From assembly GCA_964582225.1 (NCBI GenBank), contig CAZORA010000010.1:17398-81397 (forward strand): DNA of 64,000 nt, written 5' to 3'. Position 1 is the stretch's first letter; the number at the start of each line of letters is the position of its first letter. The DNA comes from Dokdonella_A sp964582225 (GTDB lineage: Bacteria; Pseudomonadota; Gammaproteobacteria; Xanthomonadales; Rhodanobacteraceae). This document shows positions 26,836 to 35,402 of this stretch, piece by piece. The notes below the pieces were generated by a model. That model searched no databases. It had not been told where the DNA came from and was given only the letters and a program-made list of their open reading frames with translations. The position numbers and the translations under genes were made by a program.

Positions 26836-28331
26836 TCCTGCCCCTGCATCGCCCGCTGAACCGCGCCACGTTTCCCTTCGTGACGGCGGCGCTGGTGCTG
26901 GTCAACCTGCTGGTCTTCATTGTCTTCCAGCTGGGTGATCCGCGGCGCATCGCGGATCTGCGGGAGTGGTACGAAGGCAGCATGCTGGCCGGGCTGGAAT
27001 GGCCGATCTATCTCGATTACGCGAAGACGCAGGCGCAGCGAGACAGGAGCGACGCGGAAGACCTGCAGTCGCTGGACGAAGACCCCGCAACCACCGACTC
27101 CGTGCGTGCCTCCGTGCTGTTCAGCGCCCGGCTGAGCGACGCGCGCCTGGATCGTGCGCTGCGCGAAGCCGCACGCGAACCGCTGGCCGGCGCTGCTGCC
27201 GCGAGCGACCCGTTTGCGGCCGCACGCGCGCGGCTCGAGGCGGAATTTGACGCGCGTGCGCGACACATCCTTACCCTGCGCTATTCCCTTCGCTATTCGG
27301 AAATCGCTCCCTCGCGAATGTTCGGTGCCGCTTTTCTGCACGGCGGCTGGATGCATCTGTTCGGCAATCTGTTTTTCCTCGTCGCGCTCGGGCTGCTGGT
27401 CGAGGGGGCCCTGGGCGAGCTGCGCTTCGCGCTGCTCTACCTGGCCGGAATCTTCGGCTCGTCGCTGTTCGCGCTGGTCTGGACCTGGGGCGACAGCGGC
27501 ACCGCGCTTGGCGCCTCAGGCGCGATTTCGGCTCTGATGGGCGCCTTCTGCGTGCTCTGGGGGCGCCGACCGGTGCGGTTTTTCTGGTGGTTCTTCGTGG
27601 TTTTCGACTACGTGCGCGCGCCGGCCATCTGGCTGCTGCCGGCCTGGGTGGGCTGGGAAGGACTCAACCTGCTGTTCAACCATTCCAGCAACATCGGCTT
27701 CTCCGCGCATCTGGGCGGGCTCCTGAGCGGCGCCCTGGTTGGCTGGATGTTCGTCGTCGGCCGTCAGGTGCGGACCGACTTTCTTGCCGACCCCGAAGCG
27801 CCGCGCCGGCTTGGCGATGAAATCGACGAGGCGCGACGCCTGCTGGGGCGGATGGCCCTGCCATCGGCTGAGGCTGCGCTGGCCGGACTCGCGGCGGCGC
27901 AGCCGCAGAATTTCGAGGTGGCCGTGCTGCGCTACCGCGCGGCGGCGCTCGCCGGTCGCCGCGCGGACCTGGTTCAGCGCTGCCTCGTCGCCCTCACGAT
28001 CCCCGCCGCGGACGGGGAACAGGCGGCTGCGCAATATCGCCTGCTTGAAGAAAGCGTCGCGGCCGCCGGCGATCTGCCCGACGGGCCCTGGCGCTTGAGT
28101 CTGCGTCGACGCTGGCTCGCGCTGCGGCGCTTCGACGAAGTCGAGGCCCTGCAGGTGCGCTGGCCCGGCGATTCGCCGGCGAGCGCCCGAGAGTGGTTCG
28201 AGCTGGCCCTGGCGCGCCGCGACGCCGGTCAGCTGGAAGCCTTCGAGAAGACCCTGCAGCAGCTCGTCGAGCGGTTTCCGCGCGCCCCCGAAGCGGCCAA
28301 GGCGCGCTTTCTCTTGAACCCGGGCGGCTGA
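26829..28331 (+). CDS. Rhomboid-family intramembrane serine protease
   Basis: The 500-residue protein has the rhomboid core. There is a first membrane helix (about 17-36), HGGWMHLFGNLFFL in helix 2, the catalytic Ser230 in GASGAISALMG, and His294 in SAHLGGLLSGAL. Two features are unusual. A charged insert of about 130 residues lies between helices 1 and 2 (about 40-170). A soluble C-terminal extension of about 170 residues, rich in Ala, Leu and Arg, looks like helical repeats. The GTG start overlaps lpxK by 7 bases, so it is probably translated with the lipid A genes. Substrates are unknown. Confidence 0.87.
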   Translation: MLILPLHRPLNRATFPFVTAALVLVNLLVFIVFQLGDPRRIADLREWYEGSMLAGLEWPIYLDYAKTQAQRDRSDAEDLQSLDEDPATTDSVRASVLFSARLSDARLDRALREAAREPLAGAAAASDPFAAARARLEAEFDARARHILTLRYSLRYSEIAPSRMFGAAFLHGGWMHLFGNLFFLVALGLLVEGALGELRFALLYLAGIFGSSLFALVWTWGDSGTALGASGAISALMGAFCVLWGRRPVRFFWWFFVVFDYVRAPAIWLLPAWVGWEGLNLLFNHSSNIGFSAHLGGLLSGALVGWMFVVGRQVRTDFLADPEAPRRLGDEIDEARRLLGRMALPSAEAALAGLAAAQPQNFEVAVLRYRAAALAGRRADLVQRCLVALTIPAADGEQAAAQYRLLEESVAAAGDLPDGPWRLSLRRRWLALRRFDEVEALQVRWPGDSPASAREWFELALARRDAGQLEAFEKTLQQLVERFPRAPEAAKARFLLNPGG

Positions 28332-28833
28332 ACGCCGGCTTGCCGCTGTCGCGGATGCGATGGTACGAATCTGCAGGTTTCTGTTTCCGCCGGGCTGAGT
28401 GGACGGCGTGCTGGCCTGCGCTGCGGCGCCTGATTGTCAGGGAACGATTGGCTCGAATCGAGGCGGCGCGAGGCGACGGCTTGCATCAATACGCATTGGT
28501 ATGGTAAATCGTTGGAGGTTCTCGCGCCGAGGGGAAGCGGCGCGGCGGAGTCGGTCCCGCGACTTGGCAGGCAGAGCTCGGAGAACGCCGCCGGTCATGG
28601 GTGACGCCGGAGCGGTTTTTCGGCCAGGCGTCGCCGGCCGCAGGTGCGTGTTGGAGGGCGGCGGAGACTCGGCGATCGGCGGGATGCAGTTCATTCGGTG
28701 CAGCGCACGGCGCTGACGCCGGTGATCGGACCAGGGGAGCTCACGGACGGCTTGACGGCCACCGAACGGATGCTCGCACGTTCGCGCAGGTGGTTTTTCG
28801 TTGCGTTCGATTCTTGCAGAGGGAGAAAATTTC
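28332..28833. other. 502-base intergenic region upstream of the amidase gene
   Basis: No convincing gene fills this gap. It holds an AT-rich patch near 28481-28510 (TTGCAT followed by TATGGTAAAT) that could be part of a promoter, but no -35/-10 pair with good spacing stands out. Shortly before the ATG at 28834 there is a clear GAGGGAGAA ribosome-binding site. The long leader leaves room for regulation of the amidase. Confidence 0.5.
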
Positions 28834-30732
28834 ATGCGTACCCGTTTGACCATCCTGGCCGGCTGCGCGCTGGCTGGCGTCTTCGCCGCGTCCGGCGTGA
28901 TTCAGGCTCAGACTCTCTCCGCGGACAATGAGCAGGTTTACGCGCTGCAGCAGGAGGAGCAAAACCTGCTCGTCGTGCGGGCGGATTTGCCGGCCTGGTT
29001 TGCGGAGGCCTACATGGCCTATCCCCAGATTCCGCACGGTGTTCTGGAATCCATTGCCCACCAGCAGTCTCGCTGGATGCCGCTGCAGCCGGATCCGCAG
29101 CAGCCGAGTCACCTGAACCTGCCTCCCGCCTATGGCGTGATGGGCCTCTATGCGGGTGACGGCTTCGCCGACCAGGTCGGGCAAGCGGCACGACTGACCG
29201 GCTTCAGCCCGCAGCAGATCAAAGCCGAGGACCGCACCAATATCCTTGCCGCCGCCGCGCTGCTGGCGCGTGAGATCGACGTCGATGTCGATCGCCTGAT
29301 GGCCGGCGTCCTGACGCCAGAACAGATCGTGCCCGCACTGGAGCGTTACGCCGGATTTTCCGCCGACAGCCTTGGCGTCGGGCAGCGCGCAGGTGGCGTG
29401 GTGGATGACTTCGCGCGCGAAAGCTTCGCCTACGAGGTGCTGCTGACGCTGGACACCGGCGTCAACGAGAAAGGCATGCTGGTTCCGGAGGTGGCGATCG
29501 ACTGGGAGCGGGCCTTTCCCCCCGACGTCCTGGTCCGCCAGCAGGCGCCTTTCGTGCGCCTCGATGTGCGCGCCGGGGCGATCGAGGTAGACGGCTACGT
29601 CATCGATCCGCTGACCGAGACCCTGGTCGCCGCGCCGAAGTCCGCCGGTGACAACCAGACCAACAGTACCGACTACGGTCCAGCGCTCTGGAATCCGGCG
29701 CACCCGAGCAACTATTCGACCACCCGCGGCAAGGCGATCAGCGCGGTGACCATCCACACCATGCAGGGCAGCTACGCCGGCAGCATCGCCTGGTTCAAGA
29801 ACCCGGCATCGAATGTCAGCGCGCACTACATGGTGCGCAGTTCCGACGGGCAGATCACCCAGATGGTGCGGGACGCGCACAAGGCTTGGCACGTCGGCAG
29901 CGAGAACCCGTACACGCTGGGCATCGAGCACGAGGGCTATGTGAACAACAGCTCCTGGTACACCAGCGCGATGTACAACGCCTCGAGCGCGCTGGTGCGA
30001 AACTTCTGCGCCAAGTACGCACCGATCACCTGCGCGTCTGCCTATCACGGTGCGGCGTCCGGCGGCCTGAACGTGCAGCCGGCGTCGGTCAGGATCAAGG
30101 GGCATCAGCACTTTCCGAACCAGACGCATACCGATCCCGGCCAGTACTGGAACTGGACGCGTTACTACGGTCTGCTGAACCCGGGCAGCGGCGGGACGAC
30201 CCGGGTTCTCGACAATTTCGAGAGCTCGGTTGGCCACTTCACCACTTCGCCAACCTATTCGGGCAGCACCGTGGGCATTGCGACCTCATCGACCGCCCTG
30301 CGCAACTGCGACATGAAGCACGCCGGCAGCTGCTCGCTGCAGCTCAAGCTGGTGGACAACCCCGCTAGCTCGGCGAACTGGTCGGTACGCCTGCTGTCCG
30401 GAGCCGGCAATCCTTCAGCCAACGTGGGCTTGCAAAGAGCCAGCGGGAAAATCGGTTTCTGGGTCTATGCCGCGGGCAACGACATGAACGTCGCGGTCGG
30501 CATCGACGACAGCGACGGCACGGAACGCTCGATCACGCGAGCCCTGAGCGCGAACCGGTGGACTTACGTCGAGTGGGATCTGACCAACAGCGCGCACTGG
30601 AACGCCTGGGTCGGCGGCAATGGAGCCATCACCGCCGCAACCGTCACCCTGGATGCGATCTGGGTGATCCGCACCAAGCCGACCACGTCCACTGTGTACA
30701 TGTATGTGGATGACGTCACGGTGAAAAACTGA
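28834..30732 (+). CDS. Secreted N-acetylmuramoyl-L-alanine amidase with transglycosylase-like and CBM-like domains
   Basis: The 632-residue protein starts with a signal peptide (about 1-25). Residues about 60-190 resemble a lytic transglycosylase fold: a Glu in VLESIAHQQSRW, then YGVMGL and a NILAAAALLA helix. Residues about 300-450 form an Amidase_2 (PGRP-like) zinc domain, with ligand-type histidines in VTIHTMQGS, SAHYMV, AWHVG and THTDPG. The C-terminal 180 residues (LDNFESSVGHF to the end) look like a beta-sandwich carbohydrate-binding module. The ATG at 28834 with GAGGGAGAA upstream is the clear start. It is a single-gene unit with its own terminator. Cell-wall attack or remodelling outside the cytoplasm is the likely role. 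Confidence 0.83.
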   Translation: MRTRLTILAGCALAGVFAASGVIQAQTLSADNEQVYALQQEEQNLLVVRADLPAWFAEAYMAYPQIPHGVLESIAHQQSRWMPLQPDPQQPSHLNLPPAYGVMGLYAGDGFADQVGQAARLTGFSPQQIKAEDRTNILAAAALLAREIDVDVDRLMAGVLTPEQIVPALERYAGFSADSLGVGQRAGGVVDDFARESFAYEVLLTLDTGVNEKGMLVPEVAIDWERAFPPDVLVRQQAPFVRLDVRAGAIEVDGYVIDPLTETLVAAPKSAGDNQTNSTDYGPALWNPAHPSNYSTTRGKAISAVTIHTMQGSYAGSIAWFKNPASNVSAHYMVRSSDGQITQMVRDAHKAWHVGSENPYTLGIEHEGYVNNSSWYTSAMYNASSALVRNFCAKYAPITCASAYHGAASGGLNVQPASVRIKGHQHFPNQTHTDPGQYWNWTRYYGLLNPGSGGTTRVLDNFESSVGHFTTSPTYSGSTVGIATSSTALRNCDMKHAGSCSLQLKLVDNPASSANWSVRLLSGAGNPSANVGLQRASGKIGFWVYAAGNDMNVAVGIDDSDGTERSITRALSANRWTYVEWDLTNSAHWNAWVGGNGAITAATVTLDAIWVIRTKPTTSTVYMYVDDVTVKN

Positions 30733-30781
30733 GGCATTCGTCCTTCGTTCGGTCGGCGCGCGGCTTGCGCGTCGACCGCGG

Positions 30782-30814
30782 GGCCATCGGCGCTGAATGC
30801 CCATGGCCTTTTTT
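30782..30814 (+). terminator. Rho-independent terminator after the amidase gene
   Basis: GGCCAT (30782-30787) pairs with ATGGCC (30803-30808). An inner GGC/GCC pair continues the stem after one mismatch, leaving a 7-base loop. Six T residues follow at 30809-30814. It sits 50 bases after the amidase stop and before the convergent phoH gene. Confidence 0.8.
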
Positions 30815-30911
30815 CAGCGACCTCGCAGGTGCCCGCTGCGGCCGCGGTGGCCTCGTGCGTGACTTGCGTTTCGCGATGTTTCGACAAGGCCACGCGGGCC
30901 GCTCGCTCCGG

Positions 30912-32312
30912 CTACAGCTTTTCCGAGGCGTAGTCCGCCAGGCGCGAGCGCTCGCCGCGGCGCAGGGTGACGTGGGCGCCGTGCTGCCAGCCCTTGAAGC
31001 GGTCGACGGCATAGGTGAGGCCGGAGGTGGTCTCGGTCAGGTAGGGCGTGTCGATCTGCTCGAGGTTGCCGAGGCAGATCATCTTGCTGCCGGGGCCGGC
31101 GCGGGTGAGCAGCGTCTTCATCTGCTTCGGCGTCAGGTTCTGCGCTTCGTCGATGATCACATAGCGGTTCAAGAAGGTGCGCCCGCGCATGAAGTTCATG
31201 GCGCGGATCTTGATGCGCGAGCTGAGCAGGTCGTTGGTGACGGCGCGCCCCCAGGCGCCGCCCTCCTGCGGCGTGGTGAGCACTTCGAGGTTGTCGGTCA
31301 GGGCGCCCATCCAGGGCGTCATCTTCTCTTCCTCGGTACCGGGCAGGAAGCCGATGTCCTCGCCGACCGAAACCGTTGCGCGCGTCATCACGATTTCCCG
31401 ATAGCGCTGTTGGTCCATTACCTGGGCGAGTCCGGCGGCGAGCGCCAGCAGGGTCTTGCCGGTGCCGGCCGTGCCGAGCAGGGTGACGAAGTCGACGTCC
31501 GGATCCATCAGCGCGTTCAGGGCGAAGTTCTGCTCGCGGTTGCGGGCGTGGATACCCCACACGGTGTGGGTGCCGCTGCGGTAGTCGTCGATGATCTGCA
31601 GCACCGCCTTGCGCCCATCCAGCTGCAGGACGCGCAGACCTAGCTCTTCCTCGCCCGGCAGCCAGAGGTTCTGGTTGGGATACCAGTCCTCACCCTTGCG
31701 GCAGCGCAGCTCGTACATCGAGTGCCCGCGCTCGGTCCATGAGCGCAGCTCCGGATGGTGGTCCCAAAAGTCGGCAGGAAGCTCTGCGGAGCCGGAGTAG
31801 AGCAAGCTGAGGTCGTCGAGCGCGCGGTCGTTCTCGTAGTCCTCCGCCGGGATGCCGTGGATGCGCGCCTTGATGCGCAGGTTGATGTCTTTCGACACCA
31901 GCACCACGTTGCGGCCGCGCAAGCGCGCGCCGAGCTCGACGATGGCGGCGAGGATCAGGTTGTCGGGCAGGTTCTCGGCGCCGCCGTGCGCACTCGGCTT
32001 GGCCGCGGTGGTTTGGAAGTAAAGGCGCCCAGGCTTCTTGCGCGAGCGCTCGAGCTGGAGCCCCTGCGGCAGCCGGAGCTCCAGGCCCTCCTCGATGTGG
32101 CGGCCGTTGCCGGCGATCACCAGCTCGTTCAGGAAGCGGCTGACCTGACGCGCGTTGCGGGCGGTTTCGGAAGTGCCTTTCTTTCCCGCGTCGAGCTCCT
32201 CGAGCACCTTCATCGGAATGAAGACGTCGTGCTCCTCGAAGCGGAATGGTGCGGTTGGGTCGTGCATCAGCACGTTGGTGTCGAGCGCGTAGATGCGTCT
32301 TGCTCGGGCCAT
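30912..32312 (-). CDS. PhoH-like ATPase with N-terminal PIN domain
   Basis: The 466-residue protein combines a PIN ribonuclease-like domain (DTNVLMHD at about 11-18, and the later acidic residues of that fold) with a PhoH ATPase/helicase domain. The ATPase has Walker A GTAGTGKT (Lys near 286) and Walker B VIIDEAQNLTPKQMK. This PIN-PhoH (PhoH2-like) architecture has been linked to RNA unwinding and cleavage. The ATG at 32312 starts just before the PIN domain; the frame upstream is spurious. It lies 50 bases downstream of bcp on the same strand. Confidence 0.9.
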   Translation of the reverse strand: MARARRIYALDTNVLMHDPTAPFRFEEHDVFIPMKVLEELDAGKKGTSETARNARQVSRFLNELVIAGNGRHIEEGLELRLPQGLQLERSRKKPGRLYFQTTAAKPSAHGGAENLPDNLILAAIVELGARLRGRNVVLVSKDINLRIKARIHGIPAEDYENDRALDDLSLLYSGSAELPADFWDHHPELRSWTERGHSMYELRCRKGEDWYPNQNLWLPGEEELGLRVLQLDGRKAVLQIIDDYRSGTHTVWGIHARNREQNFALNALMDPDVDFVTLLGTAGTGKTLLALAAGLAQVMDQQRYREIVMTRATVSVGEDIGFLPGTEEEKMTPWMGALTDNLEVLTTPQEGGAWGRAVTNDLLSSRIKIRAMNFMRGRTFLNRYVIIDEAQNLTPKQMKTLLTRAGPGSKMICLGNLEQIDTPYLTETTSGLTYAVDRFKGWQHGAHVTLRRGERSRLADYASEKL

Positions 32313-32362
32313 GCAGGAAGCCTCGGGAGAGGGCGGATGCTTGTAGGTGTCGGTGCTCACGC

Positions 32363-32827
32363 TTACGCGATGCCTTCGAGCGCCGCGAGCACGGCCGCGG
32401 CGTGCCCGGCAGGACGCGGCTTGCGCCAGCTGGCGACGATCGTGCCTTCGGGGTCGATCAGGAAGCTGCTGCGGATGACGCCGATCGAGCGGCGCCCGTA
32501 GAGAAGCTTCTCGCCGAGCACGCCGAATGCTCTGCACCAGGTCTCGTCGGTGTCGGCAACGAGCGGGAACGGTAGCGCATGGCGGTCGCGAAAACGGCAG
32601 TGCGAGGCGGCACTGTCGCGGGACACGCCGATCACCTCGCAGCGGCGGCGCTGGAATTCGGGGTAGCGATCACGGAACTCCTGCGCTTCGAGCGTGCAGC
32701 CGGGCGTGTTGTCTTTCGGGTAGAAATAAACGACCAGCGGTCGGCCGCGCAGGTCGCGCAGAGCGAGGCGGCTGCCGTCGGCGAGAACGCCGGTGAGCTC
32801 GGGAGCCTTGCTGCCAGGTCCCGGCAT
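32363..32827 (-). CDS. bcp: Thiol peroxidase Bcp (atypical peroxiredoxin)
   Basis: The 154-residue peroxiredoxin reduces hydroperoxides with thioredoxin as electron donor. The peroxidatic Cys is in KDNTPGCTLEAQEF. The resolving Cys five residues later, seen in E. coli Bcp, is missing (Gln here). Other cysteines (RRRCEV, SHCRF, WCRAF) could replace it, or the enzyme may be of 1-Cys type. The start lies 2 bases after the gcvR stop; the gcvR-bcp pair is conserved in gammaproteobacteria. Confidence 0.92.
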   Translation of the reverse strand: MPGPGSKAPELTGVLADGSRLALRDLRGRPLVVYFYPKDNTPGCTLEAQEFRDRYPEFQRRRCEVIGVSRDSAASHCRFRDRHALPFPLVADTDETWCRAFGVLGEKLLYGRRSIGVIRSSFLIDPEGTIVASWRKPRPAGHAAAVLAALEGIA

Positions 32828-32829
32828 GC

Positions 32830-33414
32830 TCAGAACTTCATCGGATCCATGATGGCGTCGAGGTTCAGCCCGTCGCAGAACTCGAGGAAATCGTCGCGCA
32901 GCGCCGCGATGTGCATGTTCGCCGGGATGCCGATGGTGATCTGCGCGGAGAACATGTCGGCGCCGGTCTGCATCGCGCTGTAGCGCGTGGAGTGCAGCTG
33001 CTCGATGGAGATGTTCTGGCGGTCGAAGAAGTCGGCGAGCTGGAACAGGATGCCGGGCTGGTCGGCGGCGATCACCTCGACCACGTAGGGCAGCAGGTTC
33101 GACTGCTGTTCGCGGGCGCTGGTGCGGAAGTGGCTGAGACGCAGCTCGCCGTCGCGCTCGAGGCGCGCCAGCGCGTTTTCCAGTTTGGCGATGGCATCCC
33201 AGGCGCCCTGCGCCAGCGCCTGCACGCCGAGCTCGCTGCCGAGGGTCGATACGCGACCTTCCACAAGGTTGCAGCCGCAGTCCGAAATCCGTCGGCTGAT
33301 GGTCAAAAGCGGCGACCGCTCGGGCCTGCCGAAGGCGCTGATGACGAGGAAGTTTTCGCTGGAGGGAGGGCGCGGTGCCTGCTGATCCGGAGTTTGTCGA
33401 TCTGCCTGCTTCAC
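32830..33414 (-). CDS. gcvR: Glycine cleavage system regulator GcvR-like ACT protein
   Basis: The 194-residue protein has two ACT domains. The first starts ENFLVISAFGRPERSPLLTISRRISDCGCNL and the second PYVVEVIAADQPGILFQLADFF. This is the GcvR layout; in E. coli GcvR binds GcvA and represses gcvTHP when glycine is scarce. The GTG at 33414 gives a normal length, and the longer upstream frame overlaps the dapA promoter region. The arrangement with bcp downstream and dapA-bamC divergent matches E. coli. Whether it acts through a GcvA homologue is unknown. Confidence 0.85.
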   Translation of the reverse strand: MKQADRQTPDQQAPRPPSSENFLVISAFGRPERSPLLTISRRISDCGCNLVEGRVSTLGSELGVQALAQGAWDAIAKLENALARLERDGELRLSHFRTSAREQQSNLLPYVVEVIAADQPGILFQLADFFDRQNISIEQLHSTRYSAMQTGADMFSAQITIGIPANMHIAALRDDFLEFCDGLNLDAIMDPMKF

Positions 33415-33534
33415 GATATTCCGGAGTCCTTGCCGCACACGGCACCGAGGCGGTGGGTAGCGGCTGAGAATACTTGCGACCCCGCAACCCCGCAAGTAAC
33501 ATCCGGGGCTCCGCATGCGCATGTTTTCCCACCC

Positions 33535-34422
33535 TTGACTCCTACCGGCAGCATCTGCGCGCTGGCCACGCCGCTGCGCGCGAGCGATGATTCCATCGAC
33601 TTCGAAGCGCTCGGCCGGCTGATCGATCATCAGCTTGCGCAGGGCACGCGCGCGCTCGCGCTGGCTGGCTCCACCGGTGAGGCAGCGGCGCTGGACGACG
33701 CCGAATATTCGAGCCTGCTCGAGTTTGCGGCCGTGCGCGTGGCCGGACGCATTCCGCTATTGGCCGGCAGCGGACAGTCGTCCACGCGGGCAAGCATCGC
33801 GCGAACCCGACTGGCCCGCGCGGCGGGCATGCAGCTCGCGCTGGTTGCCGCGCCCGCCTACGTGCGCCCGACCCAGGAAGGCATGTTCCGCCACTTCAAC
33901 GAAGTGGCCGATCGTGGCGGCCTGCCGGTGGTGCTCTACAACGTGCCCTCGCGCACGGCCTGCGACCTGCTGCCGGAGACCGTGGTCAGACTGGCGGGCC
34001 ACGACAACATCGTCGGCATCAAGGAGGCAGTGCCCGATGCCGCGCGCATGCAGCAGCTGTTGCCGCTTCGCGGCGCAGGCTTCCGCGTCTATTCTGGCGA
34101 CGATCCGAGCGCCGCGCGCGCGCTCCTGGCCGGTGCTGACGGCGTCATATCGGTCGCCGCAAATGTCGACCCGCGGCGCTTTGCCGCGCTGTGCACGGCC
34201 GGCCTGACCGGCGATCGCGCTGGCCTGGAAGCGCTCGATCGAGAGCTCCGGCCGTTGTATGCGCTGCTCGCCATCGAGCCGAACCCGATCCCGCTGAAGT
34301 TCTGCCTCGCCGCGCTCGGCTTCGGCGAGCCTTATCTGCGGCTGCCGCTGCTTGCGCTGTCGGGCGCGCACCACGCGCAGGCGCAGGCCGTGTTGGCCGG
34401 GCTCGGTCTGGTTACCGCCTGA
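33535..34422 (+). CDS. dapA: 4-hydroxy-tetrahydrodipicolinate synthase
   Basis: DapA condenses pyruvate with aspartate semialdehyde in lysine and diaminopimelate synthesis. The 295-residue TIM barrel shows GSTGEAAAL (substrate-binding Thr), the catalytic Tyr in LYNVPSRTA and the Schiff-base Lys in VGIKEAVPD. No ATG or GTG lies in frame at the right place; the TTG at 33535 puts TPTGSICALATPL at the N-terminus as in the family, so TTG is the probable start. It is divergent from gcvR, with bamC next. Confidence 0.92.
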   Translation: MTPTGSICALATPLRASDDSIDFEALGRLIDHQLAQGTRALALAGSTGEAAALDDAEYSSLLEFAAVRVAGRIPLLAGSGQSSTRASIARTRLARAAGMQLALVAAPAYVRPTQEGMFRHFNEVADRGGLPVVLYNVPSRTACDLLPETVVRLAGHDNIVGIKEAVPDAARMQQLLPLRGAGFRVYSGDDPSAARALLAGADGVISVAANVDPRRFAALCTAGLTGDRAGLEALDRELRPLYALLAIEPNPIPLKFCLAALGFGEPYLRLPLLALSGAHHAQAQAVLAGLGLVTA

Positions 34423-34474
34423 GCGCCCGCAACGGCTGCTAAACTTGTTCGATCGACTCTTTGGAAAGCCACCC

Positions 34475-35116
34475 GTGACCTCGACGAGGCTGCTTCTCCC
34501 CGCGCTACTTGCGGTCCTGCTGCTCAGCGGCTGCAATTTCTTCCACGAGCGCTTTGGTCGCAAGGAGCCGCCCTATCAGCAGGCGACCCAGGCGCGTCCG
34601 CTCGAGGTTCCTCCCGATCTCGATCAACCCAGCTCGAGTGCGGCACTGACCATTCCGGCGGCGAGCGCGCGGGCCTCGAGTGAGGTCGGCGCGAGCTCGA
34701 GCGCGCCGCCCATGGCGGCGTCGGCTGCAAGCGTCGCGCCGGCGGCCACGATCGCGCCGGGTGCCACAATCAACGCCGGTGACCTGCAGGTCACTGACAC
34801 GGTGAGCAGCACCTGGAAGCGGGTCGGCCTCGCCCTCGAGCGCTCCGGCGCGGCGAGCATCACCGGTCGTGACGAAGCCGGATACGCCTACACCGTGGAA
34901 ACCACGGCGCAGGCCGTGGCGAGCGATGTCGGCTGGTTCAAGAAGGCGATTACGCTCGGCCGTGCCGGCAAGAAGACCACGGTGCGCGTGCCGCTGACCG
35001 TGCGCGTGAGCGCAGATGGTGCAGGCAGCCGGGTCAGCATCGAGGGCGCTGGCGACAAGGCCAGTGAAGAAGCGGCGCGCAGTCTGCTGGCAGCACTGCG
35101 GCAGCGGCTGTCCTGA
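34475..35116 (+). CDS. bamC: Outer membrane assembly lipoprotein BamC, short form
   Basis: The 213-residue lipoprotein has a signal peptide with lipobox LLLSGC. It carries the BamC N-terminal motif RPLEVPPDLDQP, which binds BamD in E. coli, then a low-complexity Ala/Ser/Pro linker (about 60-105), then a single helix-grip domain (VSSTWKRVGLALERSG to the end). E. coli BamC has 344 residues and two helix-grip domains, so this one lacks one. The GTG at 34475 is used; TTG at 34445 in frame is an alternative. It follows dapA as in E. coli. Confidence 0.85.
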   Translation: MTSTRLLLPALLAVLLLSGCNFFHERFGRKEPPYQQATQARPLEVPPDLDQPSSSAALTIPAASARASSEVGASSSAPPMAASAASVAPAATIAPGATINAGDLQVTDTVSSTWKRVGLALERSGAASITGRDEAGYAYTVETTAQAVASDVGWFKKAITLGRAGKKTTVRVPLTVRVSADGAGSRVSIEGAGDKASEEAARSLLAALRQRLS

Positions 35117-35236
35117 GCTTCTGGGCGGGGCCGCGCGACGCCGACGTGGCGCAGAAGCCTGGCAGGGCGCCGGCGTCTCGTGCGGTCGGGCGGGCCTCAG
35201 CGCATCGCACTTCGGTGCAGCCCGGGAGAAGATCGG

Positions 35237-35312
35237 TGGCGCTCCCTACGAGGTTCGAACTCGTGTTCCCGCCTTGAGAGGGCGATGTCCTGGGCCACTA
35301 GACGAAGGGAGC
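35237..35312 (-). tRNA. tRNA-Glu (anticodon CTC)
   Basis: The minus strand folds as a full cloverleaf. The acceptor GCTCCCT (5') pairs with AGGGAGC, followed by G and an encoded CCA. The D-loop is TAGTGGCCCAGGA-like, and the anticodon stem is CGCC/GGCG with loop CTCTCAA, giving anticodon CTC. The T-arm has GTTCGAA. The overall sequence is close to gammaproteobacterial tRNA-Glu. The CTC anticodon reads GAG only, so a TTC isoacceptor should exist elsewhere. Confidence 0.94.
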
Positions 35313-35338
35313 GTCGCGGTGCCGACACGAAGCTGGTC

Positions 35339-35366
35339 AGTATAGCGGGTCAGCGCATCGCGGCAA
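35339..35366 (-). promoter_or_regulatory. Promoter of tRNA-Glu
   Basis: On the minus strand, TTGCCG (35366-35361) and TATACT (35344-35339) are spaced by 16 bases. The start would fall about 20 bases before the tRNA 5' end at 35312. The element overlaps the leader of pcnB on the other strand. Confidence 0.65.
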
Positions 35367-35402
35367 ACATCATTCCCATGTTTTCTTGCAGTCCAGGCAT
35401 CG

